Shown in pieces: positions 1 to 8,390 of a stretch of DNA of 45,445 nt. This DNA is from Sphaerospermopsis kisseleviana NIES-73 (GTDB lineage Bacteria; Cyanobacteriota; Cyanobacteriia; Cyanobacteriales; Nostocaceae), in contig NZ_AP018314.1 of assembly GCF_002368075.1 (NCBI RefSeq), positions 4,651,871 to 4,697,315 of the forward strand, read 5' to 3'. Within the stretch, counting starts at the first letter, position 1. Each line of letters opens with the position of its first letter. Both the position numbers and the translations under genes were made by a program. The notes below the pieces were generated by a model, which ran no database searches, was not told where the DNA came from, and worked only from the letters and a program-made list of their open reading frames with translations.

Positions 1-52
1 AGTCCCCAGTCCCCAGTCCCCAGTCCCCAGTCCCCAGTCCCCAGTCCCCAGT
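1..52. repeat. STRR: tandem heptamer CAGTCCC, about 7 units
   Basis: The heptamer CAGTCCC repeats without interruption from the window edge to the stop codon of the minus-strand histidine kinase gene. The array may continue outside the window. Heptameric STRRs are typical of heterocystous cyanobacteria. Confidence 0.9.
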
Positions 53-1425
53 TAGCTATCACCTACTTCCGGCAACCAAATAATAAAGGTAGTTCCTGGA
101 TGTTTTGGGGAAGTAATATTTGAATTTAATGCAGGGCTGAAAACTTCGATTTCTCCTTGCATTTGTGCGATTAATTGTTTGGCGATCGCAATTCCTAAAC
201 CAGTTCCAGGAATTTCTGTTTGTGCTTGTACACCGCGATAATGTCTTTCTCCTAAATGCTGTAAGTCTTCTGGAGGAATACCAGGACCTGTATCACTAAT
301 AGCTAAACCTTGAAAATTAACTTTTTGCAGTCCGGTTTGAATCCAAATTTTCCCGCCAGCAGGGGTATATTTCAAGGCATTATCAATAATATTACTCAAT
401 ACTTCTCTTAATGCTTTGATATTAGCTTTTACTAATGGTAAACTTTCAGGAATATCTGCTATTAATTCTAGATTTCTTTCTTGAGCAATAGCTTGAGCCG
501 ATATTAATAATGGTACTAATAAATCTTGTAAGTGACAATCAATAATATTTTCTCCTGTTCCTGGTAATAATAGGGGTGGGTTAGCTGGTTTCTGTACAGA
601 TGCCTCAACAACAATTTTGGATTCTGGCAGTTTAGACTCTGGCAGGGGAATGGGGGTTAAATCTGTATCTGTTAAGTCTATAACTTGATCAAATTGTTGT
701 AATAATTCTTGGAGGCGATCGCTTTCCCTAACTATACTGGTGGCTACATCTCGGTTAGGATCTGCTGGCCGCAATCTTTTAAACAGCAGTTTCCCAAAGG
801 TGCGAATAGCTGTTAAAGGGTTGCGAAACTGGTGTAAAAGATTATCCAATAAATCCCGTTGTTGTTCTTGCAGAAGTTGTTGTTGATGTAATTGTTGTTG
901 TAACCAAACTTGACGCTGATCTAAAATACAGGCGATCGCTAGGGTTTTAGCTATGCGTTGAATTTCCCTTTCTTCCGATTCATTCCAAGGTCGATCTTCT
1001 CTTCCTGTCACCAATAACCCCATCATCACACTTTCATAAATCAGAGGTAACACAATTTGATTACCACTGAATATATATTCATCTTCTAAATTTGGTAGGG
1101 GTGTATTTGTATTTTCTGACTCCGGGGATGGAGGATCAGAAGCTGAACCTGCTGTCAATAACTTTCCCCGCTGGTCTGGTAATGCCAAAATTTTACTAAA
1201 TTTTATTTGCTTGTTGTCTTGACCCTGAACCAGATCCTCGGCTTGTTTTAATCTTACTGTCTCTGGGTAAACCACCACTGGAATTAATTGCGCCTCACCT
1301 GTGGGAGTGTCTACTAATTCTTGAGTTAAATAGACAACACTCAAAGACGCTCCCAGTCCTTGGGTTAACAGAGATATTTGCTCTTTGCATAGAGCAATAA
1401 AATCAGAACTAGCAGAAATTAACAT
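52..1425 (-). CDS. GAF-type sensor histidine kinase
   Basis: The 457-aa protein has no obvious membrane segment, so it is probably a cytoplasmic kinase. Residues about 10-170 look like a GAF-type sensor region. A Gln-rich coiled stretch (about 172-190) leads into a HisKA H-box with HQFRNPL and the phosphoacceptor His at about 198. The C-terminal third has the ATP-binding boxes: NIIDNALKYTP (N box), ISDTGPGIPP (G1) and GTGLGIAIAKQ (G2). A Pro/Ser-rich low-complexity linker lies between H-box and ATPase domain. No response regulator gene is adjacent, so the partner and signal are unknown. The stop codon directly abuts an STRR array. Confidence 0.85.
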   Translation of the reverse strand: MLISASSDFIALCKEQISLLTQGLGASLSVVYLTQELVDTPTGEAQLIPVVVYPETVRLKQAEDLVQGQDNKQIKFSKILALPDQRGKLLTAGSASDPPSPESENTNTPLPNLEDEYIFSGNQIVLPLIYESVMMGLLVTGREDRPWNESEEREIQRIAKTLAIACILDQRQVWLQQQLHQQQLLQEQQRDLLDNLLHQFRNPLTAIRTFGKLLFKRLRPADPNRDVATSIVRESDRLQELLQQFDQVIDLTDTDLTPIPLPESKLPESKIVVEASVQKPANPPLLLPGTGENIIDCHLQDLLVPLLISAQAIAQERNLELIADIPESLPLVKANIKALREVLSNIIDNALKYTPAGGKIWIQTGLQKVNFQGLAISDTGPGIPPEDLQHLGERHYRGVQAQTEIPGTGLGIAIAKQLIAQMQGEIEVFSPALNSNITSPKHPGTTFIIWLPEVGDS

Positions 1426-1744
1426 TTTTAGTTCTTGCTCAGGATTATGGACTAGCGGCTGATAGCAGGTAACTGGGGATTGGGGATTGGGTTATTAATC
1501 TTCCCCTGCTCCCCCTACCTCCCCTGCCTTCTGCTGTACTAAATATTTTATAGCGTTTTCCAGTCTAATGAATTACACAGCAATTTATTCTCTGTTCCCT
1601 GTTCTCTATTCCCTAAGACCAAAAAACTTGATACATTTCCGAATTTCTAGTGATTTATACTGTAGTGTACACGATACTTTGCTACTGATAATTTTTCTAA
1701 ATTGCTAACAGATGACTTTAGTTGTATCAAAAGGTTAAAAACCA
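1426..1744. other. Intergenic region, no gene seen
   Basis: This is the upstream region of the minus-strand kinase gene and of the plus-strand DUF3155 gene. It holds short degenerate STRR-like runs (GGGGATTGG near 1475, CCCCTGC/CCTCCCC near 1503-1530, GTTCCCTGTTC near 1595). No open frame with coding character was seen. Confidence 0.6.
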
Positions 1745-1773
1745 TTGATTTTTTCAGTTATAACTTATATAAT
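1745..1773 (+). promoter_or_regulatory. Sigma70-type promoter for the DUF3155 gene
   Basis: TTGATT (1745-1750) and a perfect TATAAT (1768-1773) are separated by exactly 17 bp. Transcription would start near 1780, leaving a leader of about 50 nt before the DUF3155 start codon. The call rests on the consensus match only. Confidence 0.6.
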
Positions 1774-1832
1774 TACGACGGGTTTTGTAGCTATGACTAC
1801 AAACTTATAGCTTGAAAGAGGAGGACAATAGG

Positions 1833-2153
1833 TTGGCAAGGAGACGCAAACGGAAAAGTCGTCGTCGTCAGGAAGGACGACGGATTCTAGAACACGTACC
1901 TCAGTACAGCATAGAAAGTGGCGAAGATAAACCTGTGACAGCAGCGAGAAAATTCATTCAAGCTGAAGGTATCTTGCCTCCTGCCTTGCTACTTGTAAAA
2001 CGCAACGAACACACTACAGACCGTTATTTCTGGGCGGAAAAAGGTCTGTTTGGCGCTCAATACGTAGAAGAGAATCATTTTCTATTTCCTAGTCTGAGAG
2101 TGTTGGAAACTCCAGCTAGTCAACAAGAATTAGTGGCTGTGGCAAGTCGCTAA
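1833..2153 (+). CDS. DUF3155 family conserved cyanobacterial protein
   Basis: This is a 106-aa very basic small protein: the N-terminus is dominated by Arg/Lys (ARRRKRKSRRRQEGRR) and followed by a region with AARKFIQAEGI. It matches my memory of the cyanobacteria-specific DUF3155 family, whose function is unknown; the basic tail suggests nucleic-acid binding, which is inference. I place the start at TTG 1833 rather than the upstream in-frame TTG 1812. A strong Shine-Dalgarno GAGGAGG (1818-1824) lies 8 nt before 1833, and starting at 1812 would put that site inside the gene. A consensus promoter lies upstream. The gene stands alone. Confidence 0.75.
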   Translation: MARRRKRKSRRRQEGRRILEHVPQYSIESGEDKPVTAARKFIQAEGILPPALLLVKRNEHTTDRYFWAEKGLFGAQYVEENHFLFPSLRVLETPASQQELVAVASR

Positions 2154-2421
2154 GTTCTAAAATTATCTCTTACGCATTGAATCCTAATTCTTACTTCTGA
2201 CTGTGGCATTAATTAACTGGCAAAATTGATCAGTTTATGCAAAAATTCAATTTTTTTTAAGTTTGTAGCTGAACTGTCAGTAGCGCTAATTCACTTTAGA
2301 TTGTCAAACCCTGTGCAGTTTTAGATTGCATGGTTTTATATCTAAGATAATCATACAGGAGGGAGTAGCAACAAAATCAAGCACACAAGAATATGTTTTG
2401 CTTAGATATAATGAGCTTTAA

Positions 2422-2871
2422 TTGCCATTATTTGCCTTTTTTAGTCAAAGACCAGGAAGCCCTAGTAATAATCCCGGAACAGGCTTTGGTGTGTTTTTAG
2501 CAGTTTGTGGACTAATTGTTTTAGGTGCGGGTATTTACTTAGCCTATAGGTATACAACAATTGGCAAACAATTAGAATCCTCAAATCCTAGTAACCGTCC
2601 TCGTAAGCTGGAAAGTGTGCAAGTATTAAGATTAGGGTTATGGGTAAATTTAGGTGGAATTTTAGTCACACTGTTAGGAGCGCAAGCGATTGTAGGTACA
2701 CTGGTTGCTAGGTCAATTTCGCCACAAGCAGTAACAACGCAATTATTTGACCCCACTCGGATTATTAGCGGTTTAGATATGCTTGTAGTACAGGCAAATA
2801 TAAATACTGTATCAGCGCATTTTTCAGGACTTATAGCTTCACTATTTTTATTAAATCGGATTACAAAGTAG
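2422..2871 (+). pseudogene. DUF3611 family membrane protein, 5'-truncated
   Basis: The frame encodes about 149 aa that match the C-terminal three quarters of cyanobacterial DUF3611 membrane proteins: FFSQRPGSPSNNPGTGFG, then a hydrophobic helix (about 23-43), NRPRKLESVQVLRLGL, and further helices at about 73-95 and 130-145. Family members normally start about 40-45 residues earlier with a helix. Here an in-frame TAA (2419-2421) lies directly before a weak TTG, there is no Shine-Dalgarno, and no other upstream frame restores the missing part. It is therefore probably a 5'-truncated relic, although a shortened functional protein from TTG 2422 cannot be excluded. Confidence 0.55.
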
Positions 2872-2875
2872 GTTG

Positions 2876-2912
2876 GTAATGGGTGATTGGTGATTGGTGA
2901 TTGGTGATTGGG
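2876..2912. repeat. STRR: tandem GGTGATT heptamers
   Basis: About four units of GGTGATT (with a GGGTGATT variant) lie between the DUF3611 relic and the convergent Uma2 gene. Confidence 0.8.
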
Positions 2913-2929
2913 ATAAATGCTATTATTAA

Positions 2930-3511
2930 TCATGGAAAATTAGGTACTTCTAAAATAAATCCTGGTAAAACATCTTCTCCTGATAAAGTTGTCGGTAAGG
3001 ATAGAACTTCTACAGGTTGATTTTGACGATAAATTTCTACTTGTTGATTTTGCGGATCAATTAACCAACCCAACCTTAAACCACTATTCAGGTATTCTCG
3101 CATTTTCTCCTGTAATTGAGTTAAAGAATCGGTACGAGAACGTAATTCTATGACAAAATCAGGACAAATTTTAGGGAATTTTTCTTGTTCTTCAATGCTT
3201 AAAGCATCCCAACGTTCATTAGCTACCCAAGCGACATCAGGAGAACGTTTACCACCATTAGGTAAAGTGAAAATAGTGGAAGAAATAAATACTTTTCCTA
3301 GCTTAGTTTGACGATTCCAAATTGCAACATCAGCATTAAATTCTGATTCTCTATTACCACTAATTGCACCCACTGGAGGCATAATAATTAACTTTCCTTT
3401 AGCTGTTTCTTCCAGTTTCCAATCTTCATTAATTTGACAGAGATTAAAAAATTGTTCATCACTTAAACCGACATTTTTGATATTTAAAATTACTGGTTCA
3501 GATGTCATCAT
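2930..3511 (-). CDS. Uma2 family (DUF820) putative endonuclease
   Basis: The 193-aa protein belongs to the Uma2 family, a PD-(D/E)XK-fold group greatly expanded in cyanobacteria. Visible hallmarks are the PPVGAISGNRESE segment, KRSPDVAWV with the catalytic-type Asp, PDFVIELRSRTDSL with the catalytic-type Glu, and the tail LGWLIDPQNQQVEIYR. The usual catalytic Lys after the ExK-type Glu is replaced by Arg/Ser, as in many family members. The biological role of Uma2 proteins is not established. It is a single gene running towards the DUF3611 relic; its start is ATG 3511, with MMTSEPV allowing a start one codon later. Confidence 0.85.
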   Translation of the reverse strand: MMTSEPVILNIKNVGLSDEQFFNLCQINEDWKLEETAKGKLIIMPPVGAISGNRESEFNADVAIWNRQTKLGKVFISSTIFTLPNGGKRSPDVAWVANERWDALSIEEQEKFPKICPDFVIELRSRTDSLTQLQEKMREYLNSGLRLGWLIDPQNQQVEIYRQNQPVEVLSLPTTLSGEDVLPGFILEVPNFP

Positions 3512-3879
3512 TGCTGAAAACCTCTTGATTTTGATTTTGATTTTAGTTTATCATATTTTGTAGGTTGGGTTAAGTGATAGCGCAACCCAACAAAATCTTA
3601 TCAATATCTTATTAATTTTGGGTTTCGTTCCTCTAAATGTTGGGTTTCGTTCCTCAACCCAACCTACATTCTATATTGAGATTTGAACGCAGATGAACGC
3701 AGATAAACGCGGATGAAAAAGGGATTTTGATTAATCTGATGATTTTGTGTGGTTATTGTATAAAACTGGTGTTAATAATAGATATGATTGATGATGCAAG
3801 AAATGGTTTAGCATTGCTAAACCCCTACGAATAATCACCTCAATCGAGTATAATTGACAAAAACTCACAAAATTCACCA
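3512..3879. repeat. Intergenic region with GTTGGGTT inverted repeats
   Basis: No gene is seen. Two hairpins share the same arms: GTTGGGTT (3564-3571) with AACCCAAC (3584-3591), and GTTGGGTT (3639-3646) with AACCCAAC (3656-3663). A short tandem GAACGCAGAT/AAACGCGGAT run follows near 3687-3715, and TTTAGCATTGCTAAACCCCTAC near 3808 recurs in part near 27836-27855. These are dispersed cyanobacterial repeats. The last part also contains the serS promoter region. Confidence 0.7.
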
Positions 3880-5160
3880 ATGCTGGATATTAAACAAATT
3901 AGAGAAAACCCCCAACTCGTACAAGAAAAGCTGAATACTCGTAGTGGTAAATATGACATTCAGCCTATATTAGATTTAAGTCAAAAACAACGGGAACTGG
4001 AAGGAAAACGCAACGATTTACAAGCGCGGAGTAATGAAATTGGTAAACTGGTAGGACAAAAGGTAAAATCCGGTGTTAGTCCACAAAGTGAGGAAATTCT
4101 TGCTTTAAAAGAAGAAGGGAATAATATTAAAATCACATTAAGCGAATTAGAACCCCAGGAAAAAGAGTTAAAAGCGCAAATTCAAGATTTACTTTTAGCA
4201 CTTCCTAACCTTCCTAGTGATTCTACTCCCATCGGTGCAAGTGAAGATGATAACCCAGAAGTGAGAAGATGGGGAGATGAATATAAACCGGAAAATCAGA
4301 ATATTTTACCTCATTGGGAAATTGGGGAAAAATTGGGTATTTTGAATTTTGAAAGGGCGGTAAAAATTGCCCAAAGTCGGTTTGTCAGTTTGATAGGTGC
4401 GGGTGCTGCTTTAGAAAGGGCGTTAATTCAATTTATGCTTTCTAAGCATATTGAAAATGGGTATATTGAAGTTAGTCCACCGTTGTTAGTTAATACTGAT
4501 TCTTTAACGGGAACTGGACAATTACCGAAGTTTGCAGAAGAAAGTTTTAAATGTGCAGATGATGAATTGTGGTTAATTCCTACTGCGGAAGTTCCGGTAA
4601 CAAATTTTTATCGTGGGGAAATTTTAAACGCGGAAGAATTACCGATTTATCACTGTGCATATACGCCATGTTTTCGTCGGGAAGCGGGAAGTTATGGCCG
4701 GGATATGCGGGGTTTAATTCGGTTGCATCAATTCAATAAAGTGGAGTTGGTGAAGTTAGTAAAACCGGAAGATTCTTTTGAGGAATTAGAGAAATTAGTT
4801 GCTAGTGCAGAGTCAATTTTACAGGGTTTAAAGTTGCCTTATCGAGTGATTAATTTATGTACTGGTGATTTAGGTTTTGGGGCAACAAAGACTTATGATT
4901 TAGAGGTTTGGTTGCCATCTTCTGGGAAGTATCGAGAGATTTCTAGTTGTTCTAATTGTGTTGATTTTCAAGCAAGAAGGGCGGATATTCGGTTTAAGGA
5001 AGCGGGGAAGAAGGGGACGCAGTTTGTACATACTTTAAATGGTTCTGGTTTAGCTGTGGGAAGGACTATGGCGGCGATTTTGGAGAATTATCAGCAAGCT
5101 GATGGGACGATTAAAGTACCGGAGGTTTTGCAGGTTTATTTGGGTAGGGAGGTTTTGTAG
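3880..5160 (+). CDS. serS: Seryl-tRNA synthetase
   Basis: The 426-aa protein charges tRNA-Ser with serine in the cytoplasm and also provides the Ser-tRNA used for selenocysteine where that occurs. Length and layout are standard. The N-terminal helical arm begins [18 protein letters not shown] and forms a coiled coil to about residue 110. The class II core then shows motif 1 around [14 protein letters not shown], motif 2 [11 protein letters not shown], and motif 3 [17 protein letters not shown] near the C-terminus. It is a single gene with no obvious operon partner. The start ATG is followed by the canonical N-terminus, so the boundaries are firm. Confidence 0.98.
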   Translation: MLDIKQIRENPQLVQEKLNTRSGKYDIQPILDLSQKQRELEGKRNDLQARSNEIGKLVGQKVKSGVSPQSEEILALKEEGNNIKITLSELEPQEKELKAQIQDLLLALPNLPSDSTPIGASEDDNPEVRRWGDEYKPENQNILPHWEIGEKLGILNFERAVKIAQSRFVSLIGAGAALERALIQFMLSKHIENGYIEVSPPLLVNTDSLTGTGQLPKFAEESFKCADDELWLIPTAEVPVTNFYRGEILNAEELPIYHCAYTPCFRREAGSYGRDMRGLIRLHQFNKVELVKLVKPEDSFEELEKLVASAESILQGLKLPYRVINLCTGDLGFGATKTYDLEVWLPSSGKYREISSCSNCVDFQARRADIRFKEAGKKGTQFVHTLNGSGLAVGRTMAAILENYQQADGTIKVPEVLQVYLGREVL

Positions 5161-5327
5161 TTTAGGGGTTTTGTAGAGGCGTTTTTGGGGTGCGTCTCTA
5201 CGTAAATTTATGTAACGGATCATGATGTTAAGTAAACAAATAACAATTATTATTAAACTATTGATATAAATGTGTAAGATAATTGATAATTATTTCATAA
5301 TTTTTGACAAAAAAGGAAAACGGTTAA

Positions 5328-5807
5328 ATGAATAAGAATTTCTTATCTATTTCATCTAAATTTCTTTGTAGAAATTTATTTATATTAACTACAACAGTAG
5401 TGGGAGTAGTTTCTTTTTCTACGACTGCTAAAGCACAGCATTTTTCTCGTTCTTGTTTTGATATTATTCTAAAGAGCGGAGTTGTATTAGAGGCAAATTG
5501 TAAAACACCAAAAGGTTATATATATAAACCAGCTATTAACCTAGACGCTTACATTAAAAATGAAAATGGTAGATTAGAATATGTCTATACCCAACCTATT
5601 CCTAACCCTTTCGGATTAATAGCTAGAACAGGCGGATTTTTTTCTAGAAGTTGTCGAAATACTGAATTGTTTATGATACAAGGAACTAATTTTGTCGGTT
5701 TACGAAGTCAGTGTGCAAACAGACGTGGGCAATTTGGTTGGACTTTCATTAATTTAGATAGGTATTTTACTAATAGACTTGGAAGTATCATTGGAATAGA
5801 TGAATAG
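5328..5807 (+). CDS. Secreted cyanovirin-N homology (CVNH) protein
   Basis: The 159-aa protein has a signal peptide: a hydrophobic core at about 18-32 and an AKA cleavage site near residue 36. The mature part is an internal duplication of the CVNH fold. Repeat 1 has FSRSCFD ... EANCK ... INLDAYIKNENGRLEY; repeat 2 has FSRSCRNTEL ... RSQCA ... INLDRYFTNRLGSI. The four Cys (43, 58, 109, 129) are placed as in cyanovirin-N, where they form one disulfide per repeat. Cyanovirin-N binds high-mannose glycans. That this protein binds glycans outside the cell is inference from the family. ATG 5328 follows AAAAAGGAAAACGG, a plausible ribosome binding site. Confidence 0.85.
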   Translation: MNKNFLSISSKFLCRNLFILTTTVVGVVSFSTTAKAQHFSRSCFDIILKSGVVLEANCKTPKGYIYKPAINLDAYIKNENGRLEYVYTQPIPNPFGLIARTGGFFSRSCRNTELFMIQGTNFVGLRSQCANRRGQFGWTFINLDRYFTNRLGSIIGIDE

Positions 5808-5836
5808 TATCAACAGTGCGATCGCTCATCTCGTAG

Positions 5837-5869
5837 GGTGCGTTAATGAAATGTAATGCACCGTTTTTT
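5837..5869 (+). terminator. Rho-independent terminator after the CVNH gene
   Basis: The stem GGTGCGTTA (5837-5845) pairs with TAATGCACC (5854-5862), with one G-T wobble and an 8-nt loop, and is followed by GTTTTTT. A similar hairpin lies at 8391-8427, and its right half recurs near 6816-6825, so it also travels with the neighbouring repeat family. Confidence 0.65.
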
Positions 5870-5880
5870 ATGAAAATTTA

Positions 5881-6123
5881 ACTGTCTGAATCAGGATAAC
5901 CAGGATTAAAGGATTAACAGGATAATATTTGATCTTGATATTCACAGAATATTAAAATCAGTGAAACTTCTGAAAATATAGAAGAATATTAAAAAACCAT
6001 CCTGTACATCCTCAAATCCTGGACATCCTGATTCAGACAAAATGCAATTTTTGAAAATGTAGATGAATATTAAAAAACCATCCTGTACATCCTCAAATCC
6101 TGGACATCCTGATTCTGACAATT
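5881..6123. repeat. TA-island inverted-repeat element, copy 1
   Basis: The left arm carries a GGAT motif every 8-9 bp (GAATCAGGATAACCAGGATT and onward). The right arm (ATCCTGTACATCC ... CATCCTGATTCAGACA) is its imperfect complement, with 34 of 40 positions pairing by my alignment. The right half, about 80 bp from CTTCTGAAAATATAG onward, is repeated in tandem. It sits directly upstream of the first vapB. Confidence 0.85.
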
Positions 6124-6170
6124 ATTAGCTATAATCAAAGAATAAACAACTAACCTAAAAACCACATATC

Positions 6171-6398
6171 ATGAATACAGCTAAACTTAGCAGTGATGGT
6201 ACTCAGCAAACAGTCATATTACCCCCAGATTTTCAAATGACAGGTACAGAGGTTTATATTAAAAAAATTGGTAATGCAATTATTCTTATTAGTAAAGAGA
6301 ACCCTTGGCAAAGTTTAATTGATAGTTTAGATCAATTTTCTGATGATTTTATGAACACTAGAGATCAACTTCCTGTTGATAAAAGAGAGGAATTTTAA
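6171..6398 (+). CDS. vapB: VapB-type antitoxin (AbrB/SpoVT-like)
   Basis: The 75-aa protein has the N-terminal swapped-hairpin AbrB pattern of VapB antitoxins: AKLSSDGTQQTVILPPDFQM then GTEVYIKKIGNAIILIS. The C-terminal part (about 44-75) is the likely toxin-neutralising tail. The gene ends on the base before the vapC start codon, as expected for a translationally coupled cassette in which the antitoxin represses its own operon. A TATAAT at 6130-6135 is a possible -10 box without a clear -35 at normal spacing. Confidence 0.85.
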   Translation: MNTAKLSSDGTQQTVILPPDFQMTGTEVYIKKIGNAIILISKENPWQSLIDSLDQFSDDFMNTRDQLPVDKREEF

Positions 6399-6800
6399 AT
6401 GCAATATCTTCTCGATACCAACATCTGTATTTATCTGATTAAGCAAAAACCAGAAAAAGTAATATCAAAATTTCAAACTTTGTCAATTTCTGATATTGGT
6501 ATTTCTTCCATTACCGTTGCTGAATTAGAATATGGTGTTTATAAAAGTCAGCAACAAGAAAAAAATAAAAATGCTTTAATTCAGTTTTTACTACCTTTAG
6601 AAATTGTAGAATTTAGTCAAAATGCAGCAGTAATTTATGGATGTATTAGAAGTAATTTAGAAAGTAAAGGTCTTGTTATTGGACAAATGGATATGTTAAT
6701 TGCTGCTCATGCAATGAGTTTAGGCGTTACTCTAGTTACTAACAATATCTGCGAATTTTCTCGCATTCCTAATCTATTATTAGAAAATTGGGTTGAGTAA
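6399..6800 (+). CDS. vapC: VapC-type PIN-domain ribonuclease toxin
   Basis: The 133-aa PIN-domain protein has the acidic catalytic set of VapC toxins: Asp6 in YLLDTNICIY, Glu42 in VAELEYGV, Asp98 in GQMDMLIAAHA, and the TNN-x-x-EF signature (about 114-120). VapC enzymes are Mg-dependent RNases that cut tRNA or rRNA. It directly follows vapB with no gap and appears intact, since no catalytic residue is missing. Confidence 0.9.
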   Translation: MQYLLDTNICIYLIKQKPEKVISKFQTLSISDIGISSITVAELEYGVYKSQQQEKNKNALIQFLLPLEIVEFSQNAAVIYGCIRSNLESKGLVIGQMDMLIAAHAMSLGVTLVTNNICEFSRIPNLLLENWVE

Positions 6801-6840
6801 GTTAATAAAATGTAATGCACCGTTTTTTTATTAAAATTTA

Positions 6841-7080
6841 ACTGTCTGAATCAGGATAACCAGGATTAAAGGATTCACAGGATTAGATTTGATTTTGATA
6901 TTCTGGGATATTAAAATTAGCGCAACTTCTGAAAATGTAGATGAATATTAAAAAACCATCCTGTACATCTTCAAATCTTGGACATCCTGATTCAGACAAA
7001 ATGCAATTTTTGAAAATGTAGCTGAATATTAAAAAACCATCTTGTACATCCTCAAATCCTGGACATCCTGATTCAGACAA
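6841..7080. repeat. TA-island inverted-repeat element, copy 2
   Basis: The organisation is the same as in copy 1: left arm at 6841-6885 and two tandem right halves, each ending in CCTGATTCAGACA. It separates vapC from the first hicA. The flank just before it (ATGTAATGCACCGTTTTTT) equals the right half of the terminator hairpin found before copy 1. Confidence 0.85.
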
Positions 7081-7108
7081 ATAATGTTAAAAATTCTATT
7101 AGCGGAAA

Positions 7109-7336
7109 ATGGTTAAAAAAGATAAACTGATTGAAAAATTAACAAATAGTCCCAATAATGCCAAATTTAGTGATATTCGTAAACTGTTAGAATTAGATAA
7201 TTTTGTATTAGATAGAATTACAGGTAGTCATCATATCTTTATCAAAGATGATATAATTTTAGTAATTCCCGTACATAACAATCGGGTAAAATCAGTTTAT
7301 GTTAAACGAGTATTAGAATTGATAGAAGGATCATAA
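7109..7336 (+). CDS. hicA: HicA mRNA-interferase toxin, first copy
   Basis: The 75-aa HicA (YcfA-like) toxin has a small dsRBD-like fold; the family cleaves mRNA independently of translation. The signature is the G-S-H-H-I-F block (39-44) with the catalytic His, followed by the strand IILVIPVHNN. The gene ends 2 bp before hicB, so the pair is one operon in toxin-first order, which is usual for hicAB. It is nearly identical to the second copy at 9573-9800, with two substitutions (V/I and S/A near the end). Confidence 0.92.
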   Translation: MVKKDKLIEKLTNSPNNAKFSDIRKLLELDNFVLDRITGSHHIFIKDDIILVIPVHNNRVKSVYVKRVLELIEGS

Positions 7337-7338
7337 TC

Positions 7339-7560
7339 ATGAATTATCCCATAGTTGTTTATCCCTGTGAAGAAGGCGGTTTTGTAGCTGAAATTCCAGC
7401 ATTAAAAGGATGTTTAGCACAGGGAGAGACTTTAGAAGAAACATTACAAGAATTGATCATGGTCAGAGATTTATGGTTAGAAACAGCCGAAAAACATGGT
7501 CAAAAATTGCCAGATTTTGAACGTGCTATTTCTCAAGTTAAATCACTCAGTAATGTATAA
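7339..7560 (+). CDS. hicB: HicB antitoxin, first copy
   Basis: The 73-aa HicB has the partial RNase H-like fold: YPIVVYPCEEGGFVAEIPAL, GCLAQGETLEE and a helical RDLWLETAEKHGQKLP. It is the short form without a separate C-terminal DNA-binding domain. It neutralises HicA by binding it. It differs from the second copy (9803-10024) at three positions (M/I, F/V, S/A). Confidence 0.92.
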   Translation: MNYPIVVYPCEEGGFVAEIPALKGCLAQGETLEETLQELIMVRDLWLETAEKHGQKLPDFERAISQVKSLSNV

Positions 7561-7561
7561 T

Positions 7562-7660
7562 TAACTGTCATAATCAGGATAACCAGGATTAAAGGATTAA
7601 CAGGATAATATTTGATATTGATATTCACAGAATATCCCGAAGGGTGTCCTGATTCAGACA
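7562..7660. repeat. TA-island inverted-repeat element, copy 3 (short form)
   Basis: The left arm is complete, but the middle is replaced by AATATCCCGAAGGGTGTCC and only the end CCTGATTCAGACA of the right arm remains. It looks like an internal deletion, and CCCGAAGGGTGTCCTGATTC is shared with copy 6. Confidence 0.8.
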
Positions 7661-7715
7661 AAAAAATGATATACTAAAATATAGTGATTCAAGCAACTTA
7701 GCTATATAAAAAAAT

Positions 7716-8027
7716 ATGTTAACCCTGAATTACCCGCATATTGAAAAAACCGAAAATCAACCAGCAAGATTAAAGCGTTTTCCCAGAATTAGAGTAGCAC
7801 AAATTGTCATGGACTATATTGCTTATGGTTGGTCAGTAGAAGAAATGTGTCGTCAACATCCTTATTTAACTCAAGCTGAAGCTCATGCTACTATGGGTTA
7901 TTACTTTGACCACCAAGAAGAAATTGACCAAGAAATTAAAGAGGAATGGGAACAAGTACAACAAAGCAAAAATGAATTAGTATCATCTCCATTTTACAAC
8001 AGAATGAAAGCAAAAGGACTGTTGTAA
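7716..8027 (+). CDS. DUF433 family antitoxin
   Basis: The 103-aa protein contains a DUF433 winged-helix region: RFPRIRVAQIVMDYIAYGWSVEEMCRQHPYLTQAEAHATMGYYFDH. DUF433 proteins are commonly encoded next to PIN-like DUF5615 proteins and are regarded as antitoxins. Here the gene ends immediately before the DUF5615 start, which supports a coupled cassette. The charged tail (about 72-103) may be the neutralising segment. Specific activity has not been shown for this pair. Confidence 0.82.
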   Translation: MLTLNYPHIEKTENQPARLKRFPRIRVAQIVMDYIAYGWSVEEMCRQHPYLTQAEAHATMGYYFDHQEEIDQEIKEEWEQVQQSKNELVSSPFYNRMKAKGLL

Positions 8028-8378
8028 ATGACCATTGCTTTATATATGGATGTTCATGTACCTCAATCTATTACATCACAATTGCGTCGTCGGGGTGTGG
8101 ATGTATTAACTGCTTTTGATGATGAAACCCAAGAACTTCCTGATGATAACTTATTAGAAAGAGTGACAGAAATTAAACGAGTTCTATTTACTCAAGATAT
8201 CCGTTTTCGAGTTTTAGCGGAAACTTGGCAAAAAGAAGGAAAACAGTTTTCAGGATTAATTTTTGGACATCAACTAGGTGGTACAATTGGTCAATTTGTG
8301 CAAGATTTAGAATTTATTGCTAAAGCTTCAGAGATTGATGAATGGATGAATGTCGTTGAATATATTCCTTTTAAATAA
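8028..8378 (+). CDS. DUF5615 PIN-like toxin
   Basis: The 116-aa PIN-like protein has the DUF5615 pattern: YMDVHVP near the start (Asp8), LRRRGVDVLTAFD, the PDDNLLERV segment (Asp39/40), and VLFTQDIRF with Asp57. A Mut7-C-like PIN fold is assumed for the family, with RNase activity expected but not shown. It follows the DUF433 gene with no gap. A terminator hairpin stands 13 bp after its stop. Confidence 0.82.
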   Translation: MTIALYMDVHVPQSITSQLRRRGVDVLTAFDDETQELPDDNLLERVTEIKRVLFTQDIRFRVLAETWQKEGKQFSGLIFGHQLGGTIGQFVQDLEFIAKASEIDEWMNVVEYIPFK

Positions 8379-8390
8379 TACTGCTCTTAG

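Noticed and set aside
1-52. Possible CRISPR array at the window start and at other heptamer runs
   Set aside because: Units are 7 bp with no spacers; these are STRRs. No cas gene is in the window.
6883-7080. Minus-strand open frame of 65 codons (MSESGCPGFEDVQ...), with similar frames at 9309-9506 and 10082-10264
   Set aside because: These are translations of the tandem right halves of the island repeat; the same peptide recurs with each repeat unit and there is no ribosome binding site or separate gene context.
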